Positions 44,019 through 54,404 are shown, counted from the stretch's first letter. The stretch: 64,000 bases of DNA from Microbulbifer variabilis (GCF_023716485.1 NZ_CP092418.1:1409001-1473000), one strand, 5' to 3'. Made by a program: numbers and translations. The notes: generated from the sequence alone by a model not told the origin.

Positions 44019-44540
44019 TCACTCTTTTATGGCCTCCACTTGCCAGGGTTTTGCTTGAGATCCGTAGATCAGGGTTTCAATTTGTTGTCGAGCCAACTGG
44101 TAATACTCTCGACATTTTTTCAGTGAAATACGCTCTATATCCGCTACTGAGGCCAGGGAGAGTTTGCACTCCATATGCAGTAATAATACGTTGCGCTGAA
44201 GCTTGGGGAGTTTTTGAATAGCTGCGACAACCTTACTCTCACTGGTTAATGCCTCAGATTGTGTAGTGCTGTCTACATGTTCCCGTAGAGCTTTGTTGAC
44301 TTGAATAAACAGCCAGTTTCTAAATAGCCGGCCATGAAGTTGCGGAGGGTTCTGTAAGATATTTTCCCACAGGGCCTGTAGCAACTGTGTGGTTGAAGAG
44401 GGTGCCATTTGTACGCAGTAGCGATAGAGAGCGTCTTTGTGGCGGTTATACAGTGGCTCAAATACAGCAAGACTGCGTTTCTCCCGGTAATGCTCGAGCA
44501 GTTTTTCATCAGAAAATTGTTGGAACGCTTTGCGAGACAA
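44019..44540 (-). CDS. ECF-like RNA polymerase sigma factor
   Basis: 173 residues. A sigma region 2-like N-terminus (FEPLYNRHKDALYRYCVQM, FRNWLFIQVNKALRE) and a region 4 helix-turn-helix-like stretch (LPKLQRNVLLLHMECKLSLASVADIERISLKKCREYYQLARQ). It begins with TTG at 44540. It heads the sigma/membrane protein/hydrolase unit, 8 to 13 bp spacing, suggesting cotranscription. It is divergent in sequence from standard ECF groups. The regulon is unknown. Confidence 0.7.
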   Translation of the reverse strand: MSRKAFQQFSDEKLLEHYREKRSLAVFEPLYNRHKDALYRYCVQMAPSSTTQLLQALWENILQNPPQLHGRLFRNWLFIQVNKALREHVDSTTQSEALTSESKVVAAIQKLPKLQRNVLLLHMECKLSLASVADIERISLKKCREYYQLARQQIETLIYGSQAKPWQVEAIKE

Positions 44541-44985
44541 AGTGTTGTGCCTCCGTACGCAGTGAACCCGAAAGCCAGAGGTGGCTTAGGTCTGGATTTA
44601 TGCGTCGTTGATCATAAAAATTGTAGTCGGTTTAGACATTAAATTTTTTATCCAAGTGAACAACTTTGGGTGCCTATTGCTTTTAGATCCGCCCAAGTTC
44701 TCTTGGCCTGCGAAGTATAGATGCCCCTGCTTAGCCAGGGCTTACAGAGGGTAACGGGTAACGCCATAACTTGATGAACGGTCGTTTGGCGCTTTAAACC
44801 TTTTTCTGAAGGGTAATTGGCGCGCAATGAATTTTTTTGACTCAAAAATTCTCTTAATAAAGAGTGTTTTCTTTAAAATTGTCGATGTTCGCTTTGTTTG
44901 AAAATATGACAGAAAAAATGCGACCGGTTCTGCGGGGGCAGGGCAAACTATTTATAAAAAATAATTTGCTTGAGAAGTCTCCCGG
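44541..44985. other. 445-bp intergenic region between sigma factor and dinB
   Basis: Contains the sigma-factor promoter region. A 65-codon minus-strand frame at 44648-44845 with TTG start has no recognisable features and is not called. No terminator with a clear U-run for dinB was seen. Confidence 0.35.
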
Positions 44986-46065
44986 TTAGTGATGTGTCGG
45001 CAAATCCGGCAGTGGTAGAGGCAGTTGTAAGGGACCGTGTTCGGCGCGCAGATCTGTTAGCCTCAGACCTACGCCAAGCAGGCGAATGGGAGTCGATCGT
45101 TTATCCCAGCATTCCTGCAGTAACTGGCGAAATTCAGAAATTCGACCTGCGCGACTATTGCGTTCATGAGTACTCTGGGAAAAGTCAGCATATTTTACCT
45201 TTACGGTGGCACCATTTACCTCATAACGATCACCGAGTTTTTCCAGGCGTTCCAGCAGTCGCGTATACAGGTGAGTCATTTCCTCCAACCATTCGTTAAA
45301 CTCACAGAGATCCTTGTTAAAGGTGCGCTCCACACTGACACTCTTGCGAGAGCCATCTCCACTCACTGGGCGATCGTCGATGCCGCGGCTCAGTTCATAG
45401 AGACGGCGCCCAAACTTCCCAAAGGTTTTACTCAACTCCACCTGGGAATAGCGCCTGAGGTCGGCACAGGTGTGAATTCCTTGGCGGTGCATTTTCTCTG
45501 CTGTTACTCGGCCCACACCATGGATTTTGTTCACCGGTAAACGCAATACGAATTGATCTACTTCCTCTGGCGTGATTACCGTGAGTCCATCGGGTTTACG
45601 CCAGTCACTGGCGATCTTGGCCAGGAACTTGTTTGGGGCAACGCCGGCTGAGATCGTAATGCCAAGGGTCTCTCTCACTCTTTGGCGGATCTCCTCCGCC
45701 ATTAATGTAGCGCTACCGTGGCAGCGCCCACTATTACTGACATCTAGAAAAGCCTCATCCAGCGAAAGGGGCTCAATATCGTCACAGTAATCGAGGAAAA
45801 TTTCGCGGATCTGCTGACTGACTTCACGGTATTTGGCCATGTTGCCGGGTACTACAATCAAGTCAGGGCAGAGTTTTTTGGCCTGGGCGGTTGGCATGGC
45901 GGAGCGCACGCCGTAACTGCGAGCTTCATAATTGCATGTGGAGATTACCCCGCGGCGGTCACTGCTACCACCTACGGCGAGTGGGCGCCCGCGAAGATTG
46001 GGATCGTCTCGCATTTCGACCGAAGCGTAAAAACAATCACAGTCGCAGTGGATAATCTTTCTCAT
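44986..46065 (-). CDS. dinB: DNA polymerase IV (Y-family translesion polymerase)
   Basis: 359 residues. Begins MRKIIHCDCDCFYASVEMRDDPNL with the first catalytic Asp; the second acidic motif SLDEAFLDVS is present. FLAKIASDWRKPDGLTVI and the little-finger domain follow. DinB bypasses replication-blocking lesions, at the cost of mutation. The start is fixed by the conserved N-terminus, and the SOS box lies one base upstream of the ATG, so the mRNA is probably leaderless. Highly conserved length (E. coli 351). Confidence 0.97.
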   Translation of the reverse strand: MRKIIHCDCDCFYASVEMRDDPNLRGRPLAVGGSSDRRGVISTCNYEARSYGVRSAMPTAQAKKLCPDLIVVPGNMAKYREVSQQIREIFLDYCDDIEPLSLDEAFLDVSNSGRCHGSATLMAEEIRQRVRETLGITISAGVAPNKFLAKIASDWRKPDGLTVITPEEVDQFVLRLPVNKIHGVGRVTAEKMHRQGIHTCADLRRYSQVELSKTFGKFGRRLYELSRGIDDRPVSGDGSRKSVSVERTFNKDLCEFNEWLEEMTHLYTRLLERLEKLGDRYEVNGATVKVKYADFSQSTHERNSRAGRISEFRQLLQECWDKRSTPIRLLGVGLRLTDLRAEHGPLQLPLPLPDLPTHH

Positions 46066-46066
46066 G

Positions 46067-46082
46067 CTGTGATTATATACAG
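46067..46082 (-). promoter_or_regulatory. LexA (SOS) box overlapping the dinB promoter
   Basis: CTGT-N8-ACAG matches the gammaproteobacterial LexA consensus. On the minus strand it reads CTGTATATAATCACAG, so a TATAAT -10 is inside the box, and one base (C) separates it from the dinB ATG. The expected transcription start is at or within a few bases of the ATG. Confidence 0.85.
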
Positions 46083-46150
46083 TGTTTTATGGCGCCAGGA
46101 AGTTATTTCTGCCTTTAGACAGAGCCGGTTTGACAACGGATAGGTGAACG

Positions 46151-46693
46151 ATGAGTAGCATTCCTTTAGTGGAGACCCCTGATTCAGATGAAGCCATCAG
46201 GGTATTTGCAGAAATTCAGGATGAGCTGGGTGGGATTCCCAGCCTGTTTAGGATTTATGCCCACCACCAAGGACTGCTGCTAGCTAATTGGCAGAAGTTC
46301 AAGGCAGTGATGTTACACGGCTGTCTTTCCGCCCAGCTGAAGGAGGCTATTGGCTTGGCGGTCTCTGCGGATAATCACTGTGATTATGGCATTTACCACC
46401 ACAGTACCTCCCTGCAAATGCTCGGGGTAACCCCCGATGAAGTCATGCGTATTCGCACAGATCCAAAGAATGTGCACTTTTCCGAGAAGGAGCATGCGCT
46501 GTTTGACCTAGCTCGCAACGCCAATACATCCCCAGACGATCACCGGCAGCACCTGATCGCTGAGGCACGCAAGCTGGGAGCGGGGGATGATGAGTTATTG
46601 GAAGCCTTGGGGGTTATGGAGCTGGTGCTGGGCTTCAACCACCTGGCAGAAGTGCTGGATCTGGTGCCAACCAGAACGCCCCACCAAAAATAA
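46151..46693 (+). CDS. AhpD/carboxymuconolactone decarboxylase-like protein
   Basis: 180 residues of the CMD/AhpD-like helical fold. The core ALxxxNxCxYCxxHH-type motif reads AVSADNHCDYGIYHH, so the second (resolving) Cys is a Gly and only one redox Cys is left. LGGIPSLFRIYAHHQGLLLANWQKFK and NHLAEVLDLVPT fit peroxidase-related CMD proteins. A dithiol peroxidase mechanism seems unlikely here; a non-redox or one-Cys variant role is inference. Divergent from dinB, sharing its promoter region, and followed by a hairpin at 46692-46714. Confidence 0.75.
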   Translation: MSSIPLVETPDSDEAIRVFAEIQDELGGIPSLFRIYAHHQGLLLANWQKFKAVMLHGCLSAQLKEAIGLAVSADNHCDYGIYHHSTSLQMLGVTPDEVMRIRTDPKNVHFSEKEHALFDLARNANTSPDDHRQHLIAEARKLGAGDDELLEALGVMELVLGFNHLAEVLDLVPTRTPHQK

Positions 46694-46714
46694 CCCCGGT
46701 GAATTGCCGGGGTT
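46692..46714 (+). terminator. Bidirectional hairpin between AhpD-like gene and DUF1328 gene
   Basis: AACCCCGG (46692-46699) pairs perfectly with CCGGGGTT (46707-46714), loop TGAATTG, directly after the AhpD-like stop. The T-run is weak. It also faces the minus-strand DUF1328 gene. Confidence 0.6.
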
Positions 46715-46737
46715 AAATCTTGTATAGCGCAAGGGTA

Positions 46738-46905
46738 TTACTTGGGTGGCCGGCCCCTGCCAAAAATCAATGTCAGGACAAAAAGCACAATAAAGATGAA
46801 GAAGAGGATTTTAGCGATTTCTGTCGCTGTTGTGGCGATACCACTGAAACCGAAAAATGCGGCTATCAGTGCAATAACCAGGAAAATAATGGCCCAACGT
46901 AGCAT
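46738..46905 (-). CDS. DUF1328 membrane microprotein (YtjA-like)
   Basis: 55 residues, two membrane helices: [19 protein letters not shown] and [19 protein letters not shown], ending GRGRPPK. This matches the DUF1328/YtjA family of small inner-membrane proteins widespread in Proteobacteria, function unknown. GGAG ribosome site upstream of ATG at 46905. It is convergent with the AhpD-like gene and follows the deacetylase-like gene. Confidence 0.9.
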   Translation of the reverse strand: MLRWAIIFLVIALIAAFFGFSGIATTATEIAKILFFIFIVLFVLTLIFGRGRPPK

Positions 46906-46995
46906 AGTGGTCTCCAGTTAAGATAGAGGGAACCGGTTGCAAAACTTTGGGGGCAGACTCCCAATCCCTTAATTGGTAGTGAATGGAGTCGGTAA

Positions 46996-47664
46996 TTACA
47001 AATTTCTATCACCGCCAGTATCTGTGACCTTATCCAGGCTAACAAAGTAAAACCCTTGTTTCGTGGTCTGTGCATGGATGAGAGGTAGTGCTGCTGCCAC
47101 CTCCTTACCATGCGCATACATTGGGTGCAGCATTACCACGCTGCCGTCTTTGGCATTCTGAACTATGTAGTCGGCGATGAGCTCGGGCCTGCTCATATCC
47201 ACATGCAGGTGAGGCTCCAGGTCCCATTGAGCCAACTCGAAATTTTGTGCAGCCAGAAGGCTGCCAAGCTCTTCAGAGATACGTCCAAAAGGGGGCAGGA
47301 TCGCCGGTTTTTCTCGATAGCCATGATGCTGTAAAAGCAGACAGGTCTTTTTAATCTCTGCTTTGGCACTACTCAAAGGTAGATTTGCCAAGTCGACATA
47401 GGAGTAACCGTGACTTCCCACCTGGTGGCCTGCACTCACTATGGCGTGTGTTTGATTGGGATAACGCTCCATATCCTTGCCAACCAGAAAGAAAGTTGTG
47501 GGTATTTGCAGGGCTTCAAGCTGGTGTAACAGGGATTCGGTTATGCCCGGCACAGGCCCGCCACTAAAAGCCAGGGCAATACGTTTTTTCTCTTCGGGTT
47601 CTGCCAGTACTGCCAGAGACAGGCAAAGGAAAATGCTCGATACCGTAAATATTATTATTCTCAT
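46996..47664 (-). CDS. NodB-fold polysaccharide deacetylase-like protein, likely inactive
   Basis: 222 residues with a signal peptide (RIIIFTVSSIFLCLSLAVLAE). The NodB fold is evident, but key sites are lost: motif 1 TFDDGP is LAFSGGPVPG (catalytic and metal Asp missing), motif 2 H-S/T-x-x-H is SHGYSYVDL (second His is Tyr), motif 3 R-x-P-Y/F-G is LPPFGR. The late LHPMYAHG stretch keeps only a His. Probably a pseudoenzyme, perhaps a glycan-binding or regulatory periplasmic protein. The gene lies between DUF1328 and fdxA. Confidence 0.75.
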   Translation of the reverse strand: MRIIIFTVSSIFLCLSLAVLAEPEEKKRIALAFSGGPVPGITESLLHQLEALQIPTTFFLVGKDMERYPNQTHAIVSAGHQVGSHGYSYVDLANLPLSSAKAEIKKTCLLLQHHGYREKPAILPPFGRISEELGSLLAAQNFELAQWDLEPHLHVDMSRPELIADYIVQNAKDGSVVMLHPMYAHGKEVAAALPLIHAQTTKQGFYFVSLDKVTDTGGDRNL

Positions 47665-47696
47665 TTAATGCGGCAATTTTATCTGGACCAGAAAAG

Positions 47697-47719
47697 AAAA
47701 AAGCCGTCAGAGACGGCTT
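47697..47719 (-). terminator. Rho-independent terminator after fdxA
   Basis: AAGCCGTC (47701-47708) and GACGGCTT (47712-47719) pair around AGA. On the minus strand a run of T follows (rc of GAAAAGAAAA at 47691-47700). On the plus strand the following TTTTTG also gives weak termination. Confidence 0.8.
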
Positions 47720-47730
47720 TTTGTGCTTTG

Positions 47731-48054
47731 CTATCGCTCGAGAAGGTCGAGCTTGCCTTTCTTGCCATCCCACTCTTCGGCATCGGGTAGCGGGTCTTTT
47801 TTCTCGGTGATATTTGGCCAAACCTCGGCGAGTTCGGCATTCAACTCGATGTATTCCTGTTGATCATCGGGTACTTCGTCCTCAGAGAAAATCGCATTGG
47901 CGGGGCACTCCGGCTCGCACAGGGCGCAGTCGATACACTCGTCGGGATGGATCACTAGAAAGTTAGGGCCTTCGTAAAAACAGTCTACCGGGCAAACCTC
48001 TACACAGTCGGTGTATTTGCACTTAATGCAGTTTTCCCCAATTACGAATGTCAT
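47731..48054 (-). CDS. fdxA: 7Fe ferredoxin FdxA (3Fe-4S/4Fe-4S)
   Basis: 107 residues. Cys pattern [21 protein letters not shown] followed by [17 protein letters not shown] is that of Azotobacter-type 7Fe ferredoxin, with a Glu/Asp-rich C-terminal tail. Electron carrier in the cytoplasm. fdxA is next to mutS and rpoS in Pseudomonas; here it is still beside mutS, about 140 bp away, but far from rpoS. It ends in a strong terminator. Confidence 0.96.
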   Translation of the reverse strand: MTFVIGENCIKCKYTDCVEVCPVDCFYEGPNFLVIHPDECIDCALCEPECPANAIFSEDEVPDDQQEYIELNAELAEVWPNITEKKDPLPDAEEWDGKKGKLDLLER

Positions 48055-48191
48055 GATTGTCCCTCAATAGTGCACTGATTCTTTCGAGCACGGATTCTAT
48101 CAATTACTGGCGCGAATTGTAGTGGCTTTTCAGTCGATTTAGTTCACTGTTTATAACAAGTTGCACTGGGCGACAATTGCCGCCCGGCCTT

Positions 48192-50852
48192 TTACTTCAA
48201 TAACTTGCGTAAAGCATAGAGCGCTTCCAGGGCCTGGCGCGGGGTCAGATCGTCTGGGTCCAGCTCCTCCAGCGCATCCACTGCAGGGTGGCTGGGACTG
48301 CCGAACAGATCGACCTGTTGGGGAGAATCAGCTTGAGTTGGTGCTGAGAGCACTGGCGCTATAGTCGTTTCCGTTGCCTGCTCAGGTGCTTGAGTGGACT
48401 CGGGAGTCACTACGGGTACATCTACTGACTGGGCGCCGGCCTCCAAGGCCGCCAAGCGAGTACGGGCCTCTGTGAGTACATCGGCGGGAATCCCCGCCAA
48501 CTTGGCCACTTGTAAACCGTAACTTTTGGAGGCGGGGCCCTCCTGAATGCGATGCAGGAAGACGATGCCCTCACCGTGCTCTGTGGCGTCCAAGTGGATG
48601 TTGGCTGCTTCGGCACATTGATTGGGTAGATCGGTCAGCTCGAAGTAATGGGTGGCGAACAAGGTGAAGGCGCGCACTTCTCCGGCCAGGTAATGAGCGC
48701 AGGCCCAGGCCAGGGAAAGACCATCATAGGTACTGGTGCCGCGGCCGATTTCATCCATCAGTACCAGGCTGTGTTCACTGGCATTGCGCAGGATATTAGC
48801 GGTCTCGGTCATTTCCACCATAAATGTGGAGCGGCCACCGGCCAGGTCATCGGCACTGCCGATACGGGTAAAGATGCGATCCAGCAGACCGATCTGGGCG
48901 CTGTCTGCTGGGACATAGCTGCCGCAGTGCGCCAGCAGGGCAATCAGCGCAGTCTGGCGCATATAGGTAGATTTACCACCCATATTCGGGCCGGTAATGA
49001 CCAGCATACGGCGATCGTCGCGCAGCTCGATATCGTTGGCGACAAAGGGTTCGTCCAATACCTGTTCCACCACAGGGTGACGTCCACCGGTGATATGCAG
49101 GCCAGGATCGGTGCCCAGCTCAGGGCGGCACAGGCGCAGGTTGTCGGCACGTTCGGCCAAGCAGGCCAGAACATCCAACTCAGAAATACCAGCCGCAGCG
49201 GCTTGAAGTTCAGCCAGAGACTCATTTAGTTGATTAATCAGCGCCTCATAGAGGGCCTTCTCTCGCGCCAGGGCGCGGCTTTTGGCTGAAAGCGCCTTGT
49301 CTTCGAACTCTTTTAATTCGGGAGTAATAAAGCGTTCGGCATTCTTCAGGGTTTGGCGGCGGATATATTCCGCCGGTGCTTTGTCACTCTGTCCACGGCT
49401 GATTTCAATAAAGTAGCCGTGGACCCGGTTGTAACCCACCTTCAATGTGGGGATACCAGTGCGCTCTTTTTCACGCAGTTCCAGCTGTACCAGGTAATCC
49501 CCTGCGTTCTCACTGATAGCGCGCAGCTCATCCAGCTCTTCATCGTAACCGGTGGCGATTACGCCGCCATCGCGTATCACGACAGGCGGGTTTTCAATAA
49601 TCGCTTTTTGCAGCAACGCAACGGTTTCAGGCCATTCACCGATCTGACCGCATAACTCTTTTATTAGAGTGGCATTTGATTCATTTAGCTGCTGTTGGAT
49701 TTCGGGGAACTGTGCCAGAGACTGACCCAGCCTTGCCAGGTCGCGGGGGCGTGCGGAACGCAGTGCCAGGCGGCCCAGAATGCGCTCCATATCACCCACG
49801 GGTTTGAGGGCATCGCGCAGGGGCTCGAAACCATACTCTTCAATCAATGCAGCAATGGCATCCTGGCGATTGCGCAGGGTAGTGAGCTGGCGCAGCGGGT
49901 TGTTCAGCCAGCGGCGCAGCAGGCGACTACCCATGGCGGTTTTACAGCTGTCGAGAACCGACAGCAAGGTATTGTCATCGCCGCCATTCAGGTTCAGATC
50001 GATTTCCAGATTGCGGCGGCTGGCGCCATCCAGGGCCACGGTTTCGTCGCCGCTTTCGGTGTGCAGACCGCGAATGTGTGGCAGCTCGGTGCGCTGGGTA
50101 TCCCGTGCATATTGCAGCAGGCAGCCGGCGGCCACTATGGCGCCGTGCATATGACTGCAACCAAAGGCTTCCAGGTTCATGGTGCCAAATTGTTGATTGA
50201 GCAGGCGCAGGGCGGTTTCCAGCTCGAACTCCCAAGGCGCACGGCGGCGTACACCGGCACGGCGTTCAATTTCCACTGGCAAAGAGAGGTCTTCTGGCGC
50301 GAGTAATTCAGCCGGGTTATGGCGCTGAACCTGCTCGGCCAGGGCTTCCAGAGAATCTGTTTCCTGAACCACAAAACGGCCAGTTGCCAGGTCCAGCAGT
50401 GCCAGGCCAAATACATCGCCCAAGTGCGAAATAGCAGCCAGGAGGTTATCGCGGCGATCGTTGAGAAGTGCCTCGTCCGTGACCGTGCCCGGAGTAACAA
50501 TACGTACTACCTGGCGCTCAACCGGCCCTTTGCTGGTGGCGGGATCACCGATTTGTTCGCAGATGGCAACGGAAACACCAGCTTTAATCAGCCGCGCCAA
50601 GTAGCCCTCAGCTGCATGGTAGGGAATACCGGCCATGGGTATAGGCTCACCCCCGGACTTGCCACGCGCAGTAAGAGTGACATCCAACAGCTCAGCCGCC
50701 TTCTTGGCATCATCAAAGAACAGCTCGTAAAAGTCCCCCATACGATAGAACACCAGCTCTTGGGGATGCTGGGCCTTGATGCGCATGTATTGCTGCATCA
50801 TGGGGGTGTGTTCGGGTTTCGCGGCCTTAGTCTTGTTTGCGGTTTTTGGCAT
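48192..50852 (-). CDS. mutS: DNA mismatch repair protein MutS
   Basis: 886 residues. [32 protein letters not shown] is the mismatch-recognition domain with the Phe-x-Glu (FYELF) wedge. The ATPase has Walker [16 protein letters not shown] (about residue 630) and Walker B/signature [17 protein letters not shown]. The C-terminal tail (about 800-886) is acidic and Gln/Pro-rich, with a final helix ([18 protein letters not shown]) of the tetramerisation type. It recognises mismatches and recruits MutL. Upstream it abuts the start of the cassette array; cinA-recA, common neighbours, are absent. Confidence 0.97.
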   Translation of the reverse strand: MPKTANKTKAAKPEHTPMMQQYMRIKAQHPQELVFYRMGDFYELFFDDAKKAAELLDVTLTARGKSGGEPIPMAGIPYHAAEGYLARLIKAGVSVAICEQIGDPATSKGPVERQVVRIVTPGTVTDEALLNDRRDNLLAAISHLGDVFGLALLDLATGRFVVQETDSLEALAEQVQRHNPAELLAPEDLSLPVEIERRAGVRRRAPWEFELETALRLLNQQFGTMNLEAFGCSHMHGAIVAAGCLLQYARDTQRTELPHIRGLHTESGDETVALDGASRRNLEIDLNLNGGDDNTLLSVLDSCKTAMGSRLLRRWLNNPLRQLTTLRNRQDAIAALIEEYGFEPLRDALKPVGDMERILGRLALRSARPRDLARLGQSLAQFPEIQQQLNESNATLIKELCGQIGEWPETVALLQKAIIENPPVVIRDGGVIATGYDEELDELRAISENAGDYLVQLELREKERTGIPTLKVGYNRVHGYFIEISRGQSDKAPAEYIRRQTLKNAERFITPELKEFEDKALSAKSRALAREKALYEALINQLNESLAELQAAAAGISELDVLACLAERADNLRLCRPELGTDPGLHITGGRHPVVEQVLDEPFVANDIELRDDRRMLVITGPNMGGKSTYMRQTALIALLAHCGSYVPADSAQIGLLDRIFTRIGSADDLAGGRSTFMVEMTETANILRNASEHSLVLMDEIGRGTSTYDGLSLAWACAHYLAGEVRAFTLFATHYFELTDLPNQCAEAANIHLDATEHGEGIVFLHRIQEGPASKSYGLQVAKLAGIPADVLTEARTRLAALEAGAQSVDVPVVTPESTQAPEQATETTIAPVLSAPTQADSPQQVDLFGSPSHPAVDALEELDPDDLTPRQALEALYALRKLLK

Positions 50853-51652
50853 TTTTCTCTAAGAAAATCAGTAAGTTACAAAAGTGTTCGCAAACCCCAA
50901 GAGCTCCGCAGGAGTGGCGGTCGGCTCAGATTGGGGTAGGGGGCAGGTTTCCTGGGGGCTTAATGAGCAGAAGCGTTCGATCAAATAATGAACGGCAAGC
51001 CCAAACCTGATGTTCTTGAAGCATGCAATCGGGATAGATCTGAACAGAAAGGTCCAGGCCAAAGTTCGAAGAGCTTCCTTATAGGGGGCGCAGAATAGCA
51101 GAGTGGAAGACAAACCACTATGGATGGCTTATCAACCGCTGGAGAGATGGCTATCAGCGACCCTGTGATTTTATGAGAACTTTAATAAAGAAGTGGGATG
51201 TTTTGCTTTTGAGGTGAGGGCTTTCACTTTTCTTTGCTCTAAAGAGTCTGCTGCTGATCTCAACAAAAAAGATTCCTGACTCAGTAAGGTCGAGTACTAA
51301 GCAAGCCAATTCTTTACGCGGTAGCGCATCCCTCCAGCTGGGACATATGTGCATAGTAGGCTGATGAAATACAGTACTGATAACTAAGTCCTGCTTTACA
51401 TATCAGAATTCAAAAGACGCTGCTCCTATTTCTGGGAAAAATTCTATATCTTGTTGATTTTTAACGGATGTGAAAAGTGATATAAAGCAGGGATAACGTG
51501 GAATTATAAAGACGCTGCTATATATCTACCTATTTTATTTTGTGACACTCAATGTAGTTCTTTGACTTTACTAGGTTTTTAAGTTGGCTTTGATTGAGGA
51601 CAGCAGAATTATATAGAAGGGTGATATGTAGACGCTGCTTTTGAATTAACTG
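50853..51652. other. 800-bp region between mutS and first cassette, no integrase found
   Basis: Contains no ORF that looks like a tyrosine recombinase (IntI) on either strand and no clear attI. Two small minus-strand frames (50868-51113, 51154-51354) are unsupported. The right half holds three identical decamers AGACGCTGCT (51415, 51510, 51630). The region must contain the mutS promoter. Confidence 0.55.
51415..51639 (+). repeat. Three direct decamer repeats, attC-arm-like
   Basis: AGACGCTGCT occurs at 51415-51424, 51510-51519 and 51630-51639, spaced 95 and 120 bp, each with a GAATT within about 26 bp upstream. The same AAGACGCTGCT follows TAAC at a true attC (61993). They may be decayed attC left arms or attI-like repeats. 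Confidence 0.45.
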
Positions 51653-52020
51653 TTATTGTGGCGGTCAATTTTTAGATAGTTTGTAGTTGCTGTAAGTAAC
51701 AATCTCTACCTGAACAAACTTCACCAAAGAGTTCTCCTGCAAACTGGTACCTCAGTTTCGTTCAAGTGCCTTCGTTTTAAGCCAACAAATTCTGCAAGTT
51801 AGCTGCCGCATTGTAGAGTGCCAGTCAGATAGTTAATTGGTGGGGAAAGTATGGTACTTTTCCCAGTAAATTTATCGGGCAGTGGCCAGCCACAGGTGGC
51901 TGGCAAAGAGCAAGTAGGTCGTTAAGTACGCGCCAGCTATAACCAGGCCAGGCAAGATCGCCCAGCCGGAGGCTGGGCTGGACAGCCTACGCTCCGCTTC
52001 GGCTGCCCTTGCTGGCAACG
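51653..52020 (+). repeat. Gene-less 368-bp cassette, copy 1
   Basis: From the GTTATTG at 51652 to the crossover point of the attC at 52020. No ORF of 60 codons on either strand. It matches 63420-63787 over its full length at about 89% (41 mismatches by hand count), with no gaps. A 24-codon frame at about 51851 (MVLFPVNLSGSGQPQVAGKE...) has GGGGA before ATG. This is the first cassette visible in the array. Confidence 0.8.
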
Positions 52021-52026
52021 TTATAA
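51940..52026 (+). repeat. attC site 1
   Basis: R'' TAACCAG, a central hairpin (GCCCAGCC/GGCTGGGC) and R' GTTATAA. 87 bp, the end of the gene-less cassette, nearly the same as attC 20. Confidence 0.85.
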
Positions 52027-52050
52027 CTCAAGAGTAAATATCAGGCTCGT

Positions 52051-52356
52051 ATGAGAAGAACATATATTTTCTCTATCGTTTTTCTACTTGTAATGTTCGG
52101 TGGGTATTTTTTGGCCAAAGTTGTCGATCAGCATATTGACCAAAAATCTGGTGTAATCGTCGAGGAAGTATTATCAGATAATGCGATTTATCAGCTTAAG
52201 CTAATTGCGGAGATTCAATCGCTGCTGGATGCAGGTAAACTTGAGGAGGCCAAATCAAAACTAGCAGAAGCCTCTGATACTTTGCTGTATATATTGGAAG
52301 AAAACTGTAATTTGGCCAAATGTGAAGATGCGCTCCGTAACTATGAGCACCGGTAG
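52051..52356 (+). CDS. Cassette protein, single membrane anchor, hypothetical
   Basis: 101 residues. N-terminal hydrophobic helix (TYIFSIVFLLVMFGGYFLA) with positive MRR start, then a charged helical domain (IQSLLDAGKLEEAKSKLAEASDTLLYILEE). Probably anchored in the inner membrane with a periplasmic or cytosolic helical part. Two cysteines near the C-terminus (EENCNLAKCEDA). It lies between attC 1 and attC 2. No known family recognised. Confidence 0.7.
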   Translation: MRRTYIFSIVFLLVMFGGYFLAKVVDQHIDQKSGVIVEEVLSDNAIYQLKLIAEIQSLLDAGKLEEAKSKLAEASDTLLYILEENCNLAKCEDALRNYEHR

Positions 52357-52361
52357 AGTTA

Positions 52362-52502
52362 TAACAAGGCCGGGCAATTTGCTCCGGGCCTTCAGCCCTC
52401 CGCGGGACAGCTTACCTTATGCACTTTTTGCGCAGGTCGCTACGCTCCCATTTTCGCGCAAAAAGCGCACAAGGTAAGCTGCCCCTGCCGGCGGCGTTAT
52501 GC
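52362..52502 (+). repeat. attC site 2
   Basis: TAACAAG to GTTATGC, 141 bp. Arms GGGACAGCTTACCTT and AAGGTAAGCTGCCCC are long and near-complementary, and the inner TTTTTGCGC/GCGCAAAAA stem resembles attC 10. One of the longest attC sites here. Confidence 0.85.
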
Positions 52503-52517
52503 GCCTCGGAGAGTTGC

Positions 52518-52751
52518 GTGATTGAAATTGGAAAGCTAGGAATCATAGAATCAGGAGATGAAGAGGGCTTTCAAATAAAGGTCTTAAATGATTCTGAAAA
52601 TACTGGTGGTTTTCTGATTCTTACCGGGAAAGACTTGAATGATGAAGAATCAGAAGGTTTTGACTCTTGGGTCAGCTCATATTCAGAGCTAGAAAGCTAT
52701 TTCAAAGAGTCTAACTGGAAAATAAAGTGGCTTAAAACTGGCAGCACATAA
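52518..52751 (+). CDS. Small acidic cassette protein, hypothetical
   Basis: 77 residues, start GTG 52518 with GGAG 6 nt upstream (the longer frame to 52419 runs back through attC 2). IEIGKLGIIESGDEEGFQIKVLNDSENTGGFLILTGKDLNDEESEGFDSWV, strongly acidic, then a short Lys/Trp-rich end (SNWKIKWLKT). No family recognised. Such acidic proteins are often immunity or antitoxin partners, but this is inference. Its stop overlaps the left arm of an attC into which IS110 is inserted. Confidence 0.6.
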   Translation: MIEIGKLGIIESGDEEGFQIKVLNDSENTGGFLILTGKDLNDEESEGFDSWVSSYSELESYFKESNWKIKWLKTGST

Positions 52752-52755
52752 CAAG

Positions 52756-54026
<1,271 letters not shown>

Positions 54027-54404
54027 ATGATATTTAACGAGAAAGAGAATAAGTGGCTTACCTCTATTTCAGAAGTTGAAGAAGTAAACCTATCTGGAAC
54101 AAAAGACTCTGCAGATGCTAAAAGTGTCTCAATGCTCAATTATGTCGAAGCTAATTATCATCAACTACTTGATGATTGTGTTAGCTATATTAATGAAATC
54201 GTCGCAAACCCGATTAAATGCAAGCTAGACGTCCAGTTTATAGATATAGGTCTTAATGAGTGGGGTGAGCACTCAGAGTTTGAGATCTTCTTCACTGCTG
54301 AATCTGACTATCTATTATGGAGTGTCAGGTTTAGTTGTAGTGAGGCTGAATTCAGAAAAGATAAACCAGCCGCGCCCTTCGCTTTATCCAGAAGAAATTG
54401 GTGA
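54027..54404 (+). CDS. Cassette protein, hypothetical
   Basis: 125 residues, acidic. The fold is probably alpha/beta: an N-terminal helix (VSMLNYVEANYHQLLDDCVSY) and a beta-rich C-half (KLDVQFIDIGLNEWGEHSEFEIFFTAESDYLLWSVRFS). ATG 54027 is 21 bp after attC 4. Stop only 5 bp before attC 5. No family recognised with confidence; nothing suggests a membrane or secreted protein. Confidence 0.7.
   Translation: MIFNEKENKWLTSISEVEEVNLSGTKDSADAKSVSMLNYVEANYHQLLDDCVSYINEIVANPIKCKLDVQFIDIGLNEWGEHSEFEIFFTAESDYLLWSVRFSCSEAEFRKDKPAAPFALSRRNW

Noticed and set aside
44648..44845. 65-codon minus-strand ORF between sigma factor and dinB
   Set aside because: No recognisable feature; a weak TTG start. Left out as uncertain.
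48648..50939. Several long plus-strand ORFs over mutS (for example 48648-49229, 49695-50306)
   Set aside because: Mirror frames of mutS. The minus-strand protein has all MutS motifs.
51415..51639. Repeats as a CRISPR array
   Set aside because: Only three 10-bp repeats at unequal spacing and no cas genes. They resemble attC arms.
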